A DNA stretch of 64,000 bases, from contig NZ_CP064266.1 of the NCBI RefSeq assembly GCF_022811845.1, positions 3,534,001 to 3,598,000 of the forward strand. Direction: 5' to 3'. The notes beneath the pieces are model-generated. The model was not told the DNA's origin. It did no database searches and worked only from the letters and a program-made list of their open reading frames with translations. Shown here piece by piece: positions 52,674 through 60,698 of this stretch. Origin of the DNA: Bacillus pseudomycoides. GTDB lineage: Bacteria; Bacillota; Bacilli; Bacillales; Bacillaceae_G. Within the stretch, counting starts at the first letter, position 1, and each line of letters begins with the position of its first letter. Both the position numbers and the translations under genes were made by a program.

Positions 52674-53108
52674 ATGAGTTTACTAGCAATTTGTCCGTTA
52701 GATGAGGCACTAGTAGAAGCATTACAGAACGAAGAAAAAAGAGGGCATTTTTACGATGTTTTACAAAAATCAAATTTATACGTTGTTGCTTCTGTAGAAG
52801 GGGATACAAATACAGATGAAGACGGCAATTTGATTTCTACAGACAATACACAATTACAAATTCATTATTTTGAAATGGAAGAAGGACTCATGTTACCGCT
52901 TTATTCAGATTTAAAGCATTTAGAAACGGTGATTCCAGAAGAATGTCCGTATGTTTGTATGAATGCTGTTGAATTATTCCAGATAGTAGATTTAGAGGCG
53001 AATGTGATTTTAAATCTAGGGACACCATTTCAAAAAATGTTTGTAAAAGAAGAAATCGAAGCTATTTGTGATGGTAGTATCTTTGATATTTTTTCTAAAG
53101 AAGTATAA
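52674..53108 (+). CDS. SseB-like protein of the type VII locus
   Basis: 144 residues, acidic and soluble. The blocks LDEALVEALQNEEKRGHFYDVLQKSNLYVVAS and GLMLPLYSDLKHLETVIPEE fit the SseB N-terminal domain, found in accessory proteins of several secretion systems. It lies immediately before the first toxin cassette and may act as an adaptor or chaperone for toxin delivery; this is inference from position. Confidence 0.7.
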   Translation: MSLLAICPLDEALVEALQNEEKRGHFYDVLQKSNLYVVASVEGDTNTDEDGNLISTDNTQLQIHYFEMEEGLMLPLYSDLKHLETVIPEECPYVCMNAVELFQIVDLEANVILNLGTPFQKMFVKEEIEAICDGSIFDIFSKEV

Positions 53109-53168
53109 GTAATAATGGATGCAGTTCCTGCTCTTTTTGGTATAAAATAGAGGAAGGTGGGAGAAGGT

Positions 53169-54461
53169 TTGGAGATTAAAGTCAAACCCGAACAACTCGA
53201 ACAAATTGCCAAAAACATCTCAAAAATGCAGAGACACAGCCAGAATGTACAACAAGATCTTAATCAAGCGATGTTCAGTATTCAAATGCAGTGGCAAGGA
53301 GCAACGAGTCAGCGTTTTTACGGGGAGTATGTGCGATCGACGAAACTAATGGAAAGGTATATACATAACTTACAAGAAACAGAAAAAGATTTACGGCGCA
53401 TTGCCCAAAAGTTTCGTCAAGCAGATGAAGAATATCAAAAAAAACAAGCAGAAAAGGCAAAAGAAACACCGAAAAAGAAAAAGAAAGAAGAAAAATCGTG
53501 GTGGGAAAAAGGGTTAGATGAAGCAGCGGAATTTTTCGGTGTAAATGATGCGATTAGAGCAGTTACAGGTAAAGACCCACGTACAGGTAAAGAGCTATCC
53601 ACAAAAGAAAGACTCATTGCGGCAGGGTGGACGCTTTTGAACATTATTCCGGTTGGAAAGGCCCTCAGTGTTGCTGGAAAAGCAATTAAGTATGGCGGGA
53701 AAATGGTCGTAGGAGCAATAGAAAAAGGCGGAAAAGCTCTTCTTGATGGAGCGAAGAAAGTATCAAGTAAGCTACATGAAGGCGTATCTTTCGTTGCTTC
53801 TAAAACGAAAAGTCTCGCTGATAAAGTAGGAGACCTGTGGAATAAAGGAAAAACGAAAGTTAAAAACGATTTTATAGAAGCAGATAAGGCATTCCATTAT
53901 GCGATGAAAAAATTGGGAGAGTATGTGCCGAAATCTGGTAGAGACCTTGCCTTTGAGACAGAAAGTGCAGGCAAGATTCCTGGTGGAGGAAAGAACCTGC
54001 TGAAAGATGCTTATCAGTATGTGAAAGATACTGGGGAGAAGGTTTTTGGTAGTGGAACTGAAAGGATAAAATTTTCAGAAATGACGGTAGAAGAACAGTT
54101 GAAGCTAGCAAAAGAATATGCTAAGAAATCTCCAATAGAAATTCCTGAAACTGCTAAAACTAAAGCTCAATCAAAAAACGGGTATGAACAAATTTCATAT
54201 AAGTGGAATGATGGTACTTATAAATATGAAGTTAGATGGCATACAAGGACACCTGGTGCTCCAGTTGAACAAGGGAATACATGGGTAATTCAAAGGACGA
54301 TTCCAGGAAATGGTGGAGCGAAACCTCAAACATTTTTCAAAATAGGAGATAATGAGTGGACAGAAGCTTATAAATGGTATGAAGCAATTAAAGCAAGAAA
54401 GGATGGAATAGCTACTCCTGAGCAAATAAGAATTCTAGATAAAGGACACTGGAAGGAGTAA
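53169..54461 (+). CDS. WXG100-fusion polymorphic toxin 1 (full length)
   Basis: 430 residues from TTG 53169, by analogy with toxin 2, which has the same LEIKVKPEQLEQ start; GTG 53157 is possible. WXG100 hairpin at 1-95 with MQWQGATSQRF; Lys-rich linker 95-112; conserved pre-toxin 113-300 (EAAEFFGVNDAIRAVTG, NIIPVGKALSVAGKAIKYGGK, KTKVKNDFIEADKAF, KNLLKDAYQYVKDTGEKVFGSG). The C-terminal 120 residues are a distinct tip with EVRWHTRTPGAPVEQGNTWVI and DKGHWKE. The tip family is not identified; conserved His/Arg suggests an RNase-like toxin. The cognate immunity gene follows after 6 bp. Confidence 0.82.
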   Translation: MEIKVKPEQLEQIAKNISKMQRHSQNVQQDLNQAMFSIQMQWQGATSQRFYGEYVRSTKLMERYIHNLQETEKDLRRIAQKFRQADEEYQKKQAEKAKETPKKKKKEEKSWWEKGLDEAAEFFGVNDAIRAVTGKDPRTGKELSTKERLIAAGWTLLNIIPVGKALSVAGKAIKYGGKMVVGAIEKGGKALLDGAKKVSSKLHEGVSFVASKTKSLADKVGDLWNKGKTKVKNDFIEADKAFHYAMKKLGEYVPKSGRDLAFETESAGKIPGGGKNLLKDAYQYVKDTGEKVFGSGTERIKFSEMTVEEQLKLAKEYAKKSPIEIPETAKTKAQSKNGYEQISYKWNDGTYKYEVRWHTRTPGAPVEQGNTWVIQRTIPGNGGAKPQTFFKIGDNEWTEAYKWYEAIKARKDGIATPEQIRILDKGHWKE

Positions 54462-54467
54462 TATATT

Positions 54468-54848
54468 ATGATAAATGATAAATATTATATTGGTTTTGAA
54501 GGAGAAGTAGAAATTAATTTAGTAAGAGGAGTCCAAGAAGAAAACAAATCTATATTTAAAATATGGAATGGTTATTTTGAAACAATTTTAGATAATTTAT
54601 TAGATAATGATGTTCCTAAAGAAGGAATTATTAAAGAATATTTTCATCAAGAGGGTTGGTACGATGAATCCCCATGGCACGTGGAAGATATTAGTCTAAC
54701 CATAAAACAATTTCGTATGTTCGATAATAATAAAGTGAGAAATTCAAGTTCTTTAAAGGAAGTATTACCTGAGTTAGTCACAGATATTATTGATTTTCTT
54801 GAACAAGCCAAAGTTAAAGAAGAAGATGTTTATATTGAATATGATTAA
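54468..54848 (+). CDS. Probable immunity protein for toxin 1
   Basis: 126-residue acidic soluble protein (MINDKYYIGFEGEVEINLVRG) starting 6 bp after the toxin, with GAAGGAG at the toxin's end as ribosome site. HQEGWYDESPWHVEDISLT is its most distinctive block. No family recognised. Its role follows from the invariant toxin-immunity order in this locus. Confidence 0.7.
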   Translation: MINDKYYIGFEGEVEINLVRGVQEENKSIFKIWNGYFETILDNLLDNDVPKEGIIKEYFHQEGWYDESPWHVEDISLTIKQFRMFDNNKVRNSSSLKEVLPELVTDIIDFLEQAKVKEEDVYIEYD

Positions 54849-54988
54849 CAAATGAAAGGATTAATCATTATGAAGTTAGAGATAGTGAAATAAAAAGTAA
54901 TTTATTAATAATGGCGGAGTATCAGGGGGAAAAGGAAATTGTGGTAATATTTTTAAAATAGGTAAGGGAAATAAACTTTTAATTAGCT

Positions 54989-55036
54989 AAAAGCATTAAA
55001 CCGATAAAATTTCTTAGGTTTAATGCTTTTTATTTA
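54989..55036 (+). terminator. Terminator after cassette 1
   Basis: AAAAGCATTAAACC / GGTTTAATGCTTTT perfect 14-bp stem, 14-base loop, T-rich tail. The bases 54849-54988 contain no supported gene. Confidence 0.88.
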
Positions 55037-55134
55037 TTATTATTTTAGGGGATCTCCCGCTCAGAGGGAATTAGTTAAATACTTATTAACATAGGGATGC
55101 GAATATTAAAACTGAGGATTAATTCTTAAAAGAA

Positions 55135-55338
55135 ATGAGAACTTTTACAAAAGATGTTGAATTTGTGAATCCACCTGGATTTCACGGTGGAGAAGGGTCT
55201 ACTACAGCTCATAACCAAATACTACGTATTATTGATACGTCGGCAGATTATGAAACTTTTGTTAAGAGATTAAATAATTGGGCAAGCGATAGATTAAAAA
55301 ATGGAAAAATGGATTTACCAGAAGGATTAAGGAGGTAG
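55135..55338 (+). pseudogene. Orphan toxin C-terminus fragment, 67 aa
   Basis: Encodes FVNPPGFHGGEGSTTAHNQILRII and ends NGKMDLPEGLRR, 6 bp before an Imm22-like gene. It has no WXG100 or pre-toxin part and no ribosome site, and a stop lies a few codons upstream in frame. I read it as the tip of a displaced toxin whose N-terminal part was lost by recombination, kept next to its immunity gene. Confidence 0.55.
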
Positions 55339-55344
55339 CATAAT

Positions 55345-55737
55345 ATGAATGAAAAAGTATCAGTATGGATTGGGAATTTTGAGAGTAAAGCCGAGTTAAT
55401 GGACTATATAAATATTGAATATACAGAAGACGGAGATAGTTTATCCTCAATATTTGAAAAAAACTTTCATTTAGATTATTACGATCGTGATTTGGTTGAG
55501 AAAAAATGGATTAGTCAACCGACAAATAATATTAGGGATTTATTGAAGGGTTTTTCATACTCCGATCAATTTATTAAACGATTTGATGTCATTAATCATG
55601 AAAAAGAATTTAATACTACCATTCTGGTTTATAATCTTGAATATGATGCTCAAGAAACAAAGATTAAGTATAATAATAACGAAATGGAATTTATCGGTGT
55701 TGCCCAATATACTATAGTTATTGATGATAGATGGTAA
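55345..55737 (+). CDS. Imm22-family immunity protein (orphan)
   Basis: 130 residues starting MNEKVSVWIGNFESKAELMDYI with FHLDYYDRDLVEKKW, LLKGFSYSDQFI and a final IDDRW, the pattern I know from immunity 22 proteins. GGAGG ribosome site. It pairs with the toxin fragment just upstream. Retention of immunity without toxin would protect against sibling strains carrying the full toxin. Confidence 0.7.
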   Translation: MNEKVSVWIGNFESKAELMDYINIEYTEDGDSLSSIFEKNFHLDYYDRDLVEKKWISQPTNNIRDLLKGFSYSDQFIKRFDVINHEKEFNTTILVYNLEYDAQETKIKYNNNEMEFIGVAQYTIVIDDRW

Positions 55738-55769
55738 ATTTCTAAACGTAACAAAAAGAATCAGAAATC

Positions 55770-56030
55770 GACGCAGAACAAGCAGAATGTATTGGAGCGG
55801 ATTTTAAGAGTACTAATCTTACAAATGATAAATTTGAAAAATGCAAATTTATCAGAGGTAGATGCTAGAAATGCAGATTTAACAGGAGCGACCCTTTCAA
55901 AAACGGATTTTACCGGTGCTAAACATTGACAATGTGGTTTGGAAGGGCGCAAATGTAGAAGGCGCCAAGTTTGACGAAAATGTGAGAAGTCTATTTAGAG
56001 GCTTATGTACACTTGATGAGATATATTGAA
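55770..56030 (+). pseudogene. Degraded pentapeptide-repeat protein
   Basis: Three overlapping frames carry pentapeptide-type sequence: CIGADFKSTNLTNDKFEKC, then NLKNANLSEVDARNADLTG with ATLSKTDFTGA, then VWKGANVEGAKFDE. At least two frameshifts and internal stops break it. It directly precedes toxin 2. Pentapeptide-repeat proteins can be DNA mimics or immunity or effector proteins; here it is a relic. Confidence 0.65.
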
Positions 56031-56035
56031 AAGGT

Positions 56036-57169
56036 TTGGAGATTAAAGTCAAACCCGAACAACTCGAACAATTAGCCAAAAACATCTCAGAGATGCAGAG
56101 ACATAGCCAGAATGTACAACAAAATCTTAATCAAGCGATGTTCAGTATTCAAATGCAGTGGCAAGGAGCAACGAGTCAGCATTTTTATGGGGAGTATATG
56201 AAATCGACGAAACTAATGGAAAGGTATATACATAACTTACAAGAAACAGAAAAAGATTTACGGCGCATTGCCCAAAAGTTTCGTCAAGCAGATGAAGAAT
56301 ATCAAAAGAAACAAGCAGAAAAAGTAAAAGAAACACCGAAAAAGGAAAAGAAAGAAGAAAAATCGTGGTGGGAAAAAGGATTAGATGAAGCAGCGGAATT
56401 TTTCGGTGTAAATGATGCGATTAGAGCAGTTACAGGGAAAGACCCACGTACAGGCAAAGAACTATCCACAAAAGAAAGACTCATTGCGGCAGGGTGGACG
56501 CTTCTGAACATTATTCCGGTTGGAAAAGTCCTTAGTACTGCTGGAAAAGTAATTAAGTATGGCGGAAAAATCCTTCTTGATGGAGTGAAGAAAGTATCAA
56601 GTAAGCTACATGAAGGTGTATCTTTCTTGGCATCAAAAGCAAAAGGGCTAAGTAATAAAATAGGGGATCTATGGAATAAAGGGAAAACAAAAGTTAAAAA
56701 CGATTTTATAGAAGCAGATAAGGCATTCCGTTATGCGATGAAAAAATTGGGAGAGTATGTGCCGAAATTTGGTAGAGGCCCTTCTCCTGTAATGGAAGGT
56801 GTAGGTGCTGTTTCTGGTGGAGGAAAGCAGTCTCTGAAGGATGATGTGATTCAATTTATGAAGGAGACTGGGGAGAAGATTTTTGGTAGTGGTCTTAAAG
56901 GCTGGAATTTAAAACCGAGTAATATCCCAAACATGCCGAGACAGGAGCTCCTTGATTCTGTACCAAACAACTGGAAAATAAATGATAATAATGGATTTGC
57001 GCACATAAGAGATGAAAATGGGTTAATGCGTATGAGAATAGATCCACCAGATAAGGTAACTAAATATGATCATGTTCACATATATGATGAGGCAGGGAAT
57101 TCATTAGATGTCAATGGAAACATTGTAGATAGTAAAAGCCCGGCTGCACATATTCCATATAAAAAGTGA
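56036..57169 (+). CDS. WXG100-fusion polymorphic toxin 2 (full length)
   Basis: 377 residues from TTG 56036. WXG100 and linker regions are almost identical to toxin 1 at protein and DNA level (for example MQWQGATSQHF and ERLIAAGWTLLNIIPVGK), showing recent duplication or conversion. The pre-toxin differs after KVIKYGGK (a 15-residue segment is missing and LASKAKGLSNKIG is present). The tip of about 85 residues, with KYDHVHIYDEAGNSLDVNG and a final SPAAHIPYKK, is a small His-containing domain similar to the cassette 5 tip. The ribosome site is weak (AAAAGG), unlike toxin 1, so expression may be low. Confidence 0.8.
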   Translation: MEIKVKPEQLEQLAKNISEMQRHSQNVQQNLNQAMFSIQMQWQGATSQHFYGEYMKSTKLMERYIHNLQETEKDLRRIAQKFRQADEEYQKKQAEKVKETPKKEKKEEKSWWEKGLDEAAEFFGVNDAIRAVTGKDPRTGKELSTKERLIAAGWTLLNIIPVGKVLSTAGKVIKYGGKILLDGVKKVSSKLHEGVSFLASKAKGLSNKIGDLWNKGKTKVKNDFIEADKAFRYAMKKLGEYVPKFGRGPSPVMEGVGAVSGGGKQSLKDDVIQFMKETGEKIFGSGLKGWNLKPSNIPNMPRQELLDSVPNNWKINDNNGFAHIRDENGLMRMRIDPPDKVTKYDHVHIYDEAGNSLDVNGNIVDSKSPAAHIPYKK

Positions 57170-57179
57170 GGTAAAAATT

Positions 57180-57551
57180 ATGAATGCTAAACAAATACAG
57201 GATAAAGTGGAAGAATTACATTATTGGGATTCTAGGGTGATAGAGTTATCTAGTGATTATTTTGCAGATGAAATAACATTAGCTTATGATAATAGCACAT
57301 CAAAAGTCGTTTACCGGTTTGTTGGTTGCTATAAATCCAATTTCAACCATTGGATTAGTTTTGAGAAAGAAAAACCTTATAGAGATTTATCTTTAGCTCA
57401 GGTACCGTATTTTCTTCAAGATGTAGAAATTAGTGAAATTGAGCAAGAAAATAAAAAGCTATATTCTTGTAAAGTGCTCATGCCACCTATGGAATTAGAA
57501 ATATGGTGTACGGATATCGAAGTTAGTGAAGTAATGAATAGTGCACAGTAA
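57180..57551 (+). CDS. Probable immunity protein for toxin 2
   Basis: 123 residues (MNAKQIQDKVEELHYWDSRVIELSS), 10 bp after the toxin stop; GAGGTAAAAA is the ribosome site. The N-terminal H-x-W-D-S-R-V segment parallels LHDSVVESI in the immunity protein of cassette 5, whose toxin tip is also related, so the two are probably one immunity family that diverged with its toxins. Confidence 0.7.
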   Translation: MNAKQIQDKVEELHYWDSRVIELSSDYFADEITLAYDNSTSKVVYRFVGCYKSNFNHWISFEKEKPYRDLSLAQVPYFLQDVEISEIEQENKKLYSCKVLMPPMELEIWCTDIEVSEVMNSAQ

Positions 57552-57558
57552 CGACTCA

Positions 57559-57594
57559 AAAAGACAACTAGAAAATTTTTTCTAGTTGTCTTTC
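57559..57594. terminator. Terminator after cassette 2
   Basis: AAAGACAACTAGAAA / TTTCTAGTTGTCTTT perfect 15-bp stem; works in either direction. Confidence 0.85.
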
Positions 57595-57596
57595 GC

Positions 57597-57921
57597 TTAT
57601 AATTTAATTCTCAAAGTCATCGGAATTGTCGGGAGTTCAATCGATAAGGTCACCCTCATCGTTAAACATCAATGTTTCGCATTGTTCAATTGTGTAAGGA
57701 TTAGGATATTTGTTATCTCTTATTGTCTCTTGATATTTATCATAACAGAAATGGTCATCGTACCTTTTAAGAACCTTAGCAAGCTTCATTTTAGCTCGTA
57801 AATCTTCTACAGTATTCATAATATAAGAGAACGTCATATCCCTTTTCACTAACATTAAAAATTTGAATATAAATAGGGTTAAAGCTAATGTTTTAAATAA
57901 ACAGCAGTTAAGTAGTGGCAA
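57597..57921 (-). pseudogene. Minus-strand gene remnant
   Basis: The minus strand reads SYIMNTVEDLRAKMKLAKVL with KRYDDHFCYDKYQETIRDN and IEQCETLMFNDEGDLID, then a stop at about 57639-57637 and the in-frame tail TPDNSDDFEN. The composition looks like real coding sequence, with one nonsense codon near the end and a lost 5' part. I do not recognise the family. It is the only opposite-strand gene relic inside the toxin array. Confidence 0.4.
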
Positions 57922-58169
57922 AAGATTAGATCTATATGATTCTATTAAAGAATACCATATTTAAATTTGGATATTAAAAACATTAATGGATTAAAATAGG
58001 AAATCTCTGTCTAGAAAGAATAGGAGATGTTACTTCATATTTATCTAAAAATTATAGGAATTGTACAATAAGAATTGAAATGATTTGGCGGTAGAAATTA
58101 AAAAATATTATTTCTATCATCAATGAAAAATTAAAGCTTTTAATTAGAGAAGAGCGACTCCTAGAAAAT

Positions 58170-58337
58170 ATGAGGAATCAGATTTTATTTGATATAATGA
58201 ATATTGCACTATATCAAAGCTATTATCCAGTATTAAAATCAGAATTTTATGAATGTTTATATCGAATATATGTAAATGGATATATTCCTTGTGGTTGGAA
58301 TGGAAAATATCCTAAAGGAAATATAAAAGTAATTTGA
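58170..58337 (+). pseudogene. Remnant of an immunity or toxin-associated gene with PCGW motif
   Basis: 55 residues ending YECLYRIYVNGYIPCGWNGKYP then KGNIKVI. A G-x-x-PCGW-x-G-x-YP-x-G ending is one I associate with small cytoplasmic immunity-type proteins. In-frame upstream codons also read protein-like but carry a stop at 58145-58147. No ribosome site. It is the relic of an older cassette between toxin 2 and the Imm48-like gene; 57922-58169 holds only degenerate sequence. Confidence 0.45.
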
Positions 58338-58343
58338 TGAGGA

Positions 58344-58754
58344 GTGAAATTTTGGGAAGAAAATAAAGATTTTATGAATAAAAGTATAAAAATTGCGAAT
58401 AGTCTTGTGGATGAAGTTTTTAAAATTGATAGTAATGATGAACAAGAAAAGCAGGTTCTAGGTGCATATCTCTTTGGAATGATTAATGGTTTAGGACAGG
58501 AAATGAATATTAATCCTGTTGAGGTACAAGGTGCTATGATTCAAATATTGAGTGGGAAAATGGCTTATTCTTTAGAGATTGCTGTTCAGTTTAGTCAGTG
58601 TCTTATTAATTCTACAGATAGAACTTTTCACCCCACTATGTTTGCTATAATTCATAGGGGATTGGAAGGATACTATATGTATAAAGATGGAAAGAATAAT
58701 GAATTAACACGAGATTTTCAGGAAATTATTGAAGCTGTCAAGGAAGAAAGCTAA
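58344..58754 (+). CDS. Imm48-like immunity protein (orphan)
   Basis: 136 residues from GTG 58344 (ATG 58374 is possible). The block EQEKQVLGAYLFGMINGLGQEM with NPVEVQGAMIQIL and IIHRGLEGYYMYKDG matches my memory of immunity 48 proteins. No matching toxin tip remains upstream, so it is an orphan. It ends 53 bp before the first conserved cassette-end motif at 58807-58824. Confidence 0.6.
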   Translation: MKFWEENKDFMNKSIKIANSLVDEVFKIDSNDEQEKQVLGAYLFGMINGLGQEMNINPVEVQGAMIQILSGKMAYSLEIAVQFSQCLINSTDRTFHPTMFAIIHRGLEGYYMYKDGKNNELTRDFQEIIEAVKEES

Positions 58755-58806
58755 TTTTAATTCTAGAGAGAATTATTCTGATGAAAATACAAGTTATTAT
58801 ATGCTA

Positions 58807-58824
58807 TTTTTCTAGATTCTAAGG
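58807..58824. repeat. Cassette 3'-end motif, copy 1
   Basis: TTTTTCTAGATTCTAAGG. Similar motifs follow the immunity genes at 60494-60511, 61905-61922, 63567-63584 and, more weakly, 63832-63850. Confidence 0.5.
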
Positions 58825-59005
58825 GCAAAGAAAGAAAAACTTAAAAGAACAAGTTTAAATGTTAAAGCAAACGGTGGGCATGTTAAGCTAGAGGTGCTCG
58901 AGGAACTGACTAAGGTTGTTAGCTATTTTGTGAGTTTCTCGATCACCGGTAAAGAAACATATCCACTTTACAACGTTATTTAATGAAGTTTTTGTTTATA
59001 CGATC

Positions 59006-59072
59006 TGAACTGGAAGATGTAATTAGTCTTCCAGTTTTTTATTGAACTGAAAAAATAGATATAATTAAAAAA
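59006..59072. repeat. Inter-cassette hairpin repeat, copy 1
   Basis: TGAACTGGAAGAT ... TCTTCCAGTT hairpin with T-run, then an AT-rich tract ending ATAGATATAATTAAAA. Acts as a terminator for what precedes; the TATAAT hexamer has no good -35. The stretch 58825-59005 holds no supported gene. Confidence 0.8.
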
Positions 59073-59126
59073 GGAAATGTAGAATAGTTAGAAAAACGAT
59101 GAAAAAATTGTTTAGAAGTTTTAACT

Positions 59127-60084
59127 AGCAAATAAATTTTTACATGTAAACACCAGTATCAGGGGATATACAGGTAAAAGAACTCGTCATTGGCAAAGAA
59201 CTATCCGCAAAAGAAAGACTTATTGCGGCAGGCTGGACGGTTCTGAACATTATTCCGGTTGGAAAAGTCCTTAGTACTGCTGGAAAAGTAATTAAGTATG
59301 GCGGAAAAATGGTCGTAGAAGCAGTAGAGAAAGGCGGAAAAGCCCTTCTTGATGGAGCGAAGAAAGTATCAAGTAAAGTAAAAGAAGGTGTATCTTTCGT
59401 TGCTTCTAAAACGAAAAGTTTCGCTGATAAAGTAGGGGACCTATGGAATAAAGGGAAGATAAAGGTTAAAACCGATTTTATAGAAGCAGATAAGGCATTC
59501 CGTTATGCTATCAAAAAATTAGGAGAGTATGTGCCGAAATCTGGTAGAGGCCTTGCCTTTGAGACAGAAAGTGCAGGCAAGATTCCTAGTGGAGGAAAGA
59601 ACCTGCTGCAAGATGCGTATCAGTATGTGAAAGATACTGGTGAGAGGGTTTTTGGTAGTGGTGAGAAGGATGTTGTTAAGGGAGCTAACGGTTTAAAAAT
59701 TCCTCAGGGATTAACAGAAGAACAGTTTTCCAATATGAGTAACTTATTAAAGAGTGAATTCGGAAACATAAGTGATGATATTTTTGTACAAGGTAGTAGA
59801 GCAGGAGGAACTGCAAAATTAACATCAGATATTGATATAGGTGTCCGTGTAAGTGAAGAGCAATTTGAGGGACTTGTAAAAAAAAATTTGGAACTCCAAA
59901 TCCAGGTTCTGTAAAAGAAAGAACCATGCTTCATGCTTTAGAGACTGGAAAAATTCAAGCGGGTGAAGCTAAATTGAGAGGACTCCGAAAAGAAATAGAA
60001 AATCTATTAGGGATAGAGGCTGATGTCTCTATAATTTTAGAGCGTGGAAAATTTGATAACCCACCATATATACCTATTAAATAA
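59127..60084 (+). pseudogene. Orphan toxin cassette 4: pre-toxin plus nucleotidyltransferase-like tip, frameshifted
   Basis: Homology to toxins 1 and 2 begins at AGCAAATAAATTTTT (equivalent to EAAEFF) with early frame damage. The frame is then open from about 59160 through GKELSAKERLIAAGW and KTDFIEADKAF to the tip, without any start codon or WXG100 domain. The tip has FVQGSRAGGTAKLTSDIDIG, a GS...DxD nucleotidyltransferase motif. It stops at 59912 after a run of nine A (59878-59886); one extra A would continue as FGTPNPGSVKERTMLHALE to PPYIPIK and TAA 60082-60084. It is thus a silent, single-base-disabled toxin module. Confidence 0.75.
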
Positions 60085-60097
60085 GGAGGAGTATAGG

Positions 60098-60471
60098 TTG
60101 GAAGATTTATATTGTAAAGTTTTTATAAATACTATTCAATCAATTGAAGAGTTAACTGAAAAAATTTCTGTTTGTTTACATTTGGAACATGATAAATTTT
60201 TTTCTATAGAAGGTGATTATTTCAGTGTTGATGTTATAAAAATAAAGAATTTGATGAAGAAAAATCGAAAGAATTTCCAGATGGCTTTCTTTACTTTCCA
60301 TATTTTTTAGATATTGATACATCTGATTATAATAAAAGCGGCGATTATAAAAAAGAAATCAGAAAATTGCTTGTGTTTTTGTGGGAAGAGAGTTATCAAG
60401 TAGTTGCCTCATGTGATTTTGAAAATGAGCTACCATATAAAGGTGGATATAACCAAAGAATAAATTATTGA
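60098..60471 (+). pseudogene. Immunity gene of cassette 4, frameshifted
   Basis: TTG 60098 follows GGAGGAGTATAGG, 13 bp after the toxin. MEDLYCKVFINTIQSIEELTEKI is followed by YFSVDVIK, then the frame is lost in a run of five A at about 60238-60242. The other frame continues FDEEKSKEFPDGFLYFPYFLDID, LLVFLWEESYQVVASCDFENELP and GGYNQRINY to TGA 60469-60471. One inserted A restores a complete protein of about 124 residues, a family I recall from B. cereus immunity loci. A truncated 70-residue product is what the current frame makes. Confidence 0.7.
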
Positions 60472-60493
60472 AATTTATAATTGTAATTGCTTA

Positions 60494-60511
60494 TTTTGCT
60501 AGAGTCTGAGG
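60494..60511. repeat. Cassette 3'-end motif, copy 2
   Basis: TTTTGCTAGAGTCTGAGG, 23 bp after the immunity stop. Confidence 0.5.
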
Positions 60512-60580
60512 AAATAGAAATGTAGAGATGATATAATTCTTTTTATAGTGTTATTTATAGGAGAATTTATCTATACGATT

Positions 60581-60640
60581 TGAACTGGAAGATGTGAATA
60601 ATCTTCCAGTTTTTTTATTGGAATGGAAAAATATAATTAA
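60581..60640. repeat. Inter-cassette hairpin repeat, copy 2
   Basis: TGAACTGGAAGAT...ATCTTCCAGTTTTTTT followed by GAAAAATATAATTAATAG; aligned with copies 1, 3 and 4. Confidence 0.8.
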
Positions 60641-60698
60641 TAGAAAGAGATTTAAGTCATCTATGACAACTAAGAAACATTGTTAAAAGCTGCTATTA

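Noticed and set aside
57586..57801. Plus-strand 71-residue frame after cassette 2
   Set aside because: No ribosome site; it is antisense to a more protein-like minus-strand remnant.
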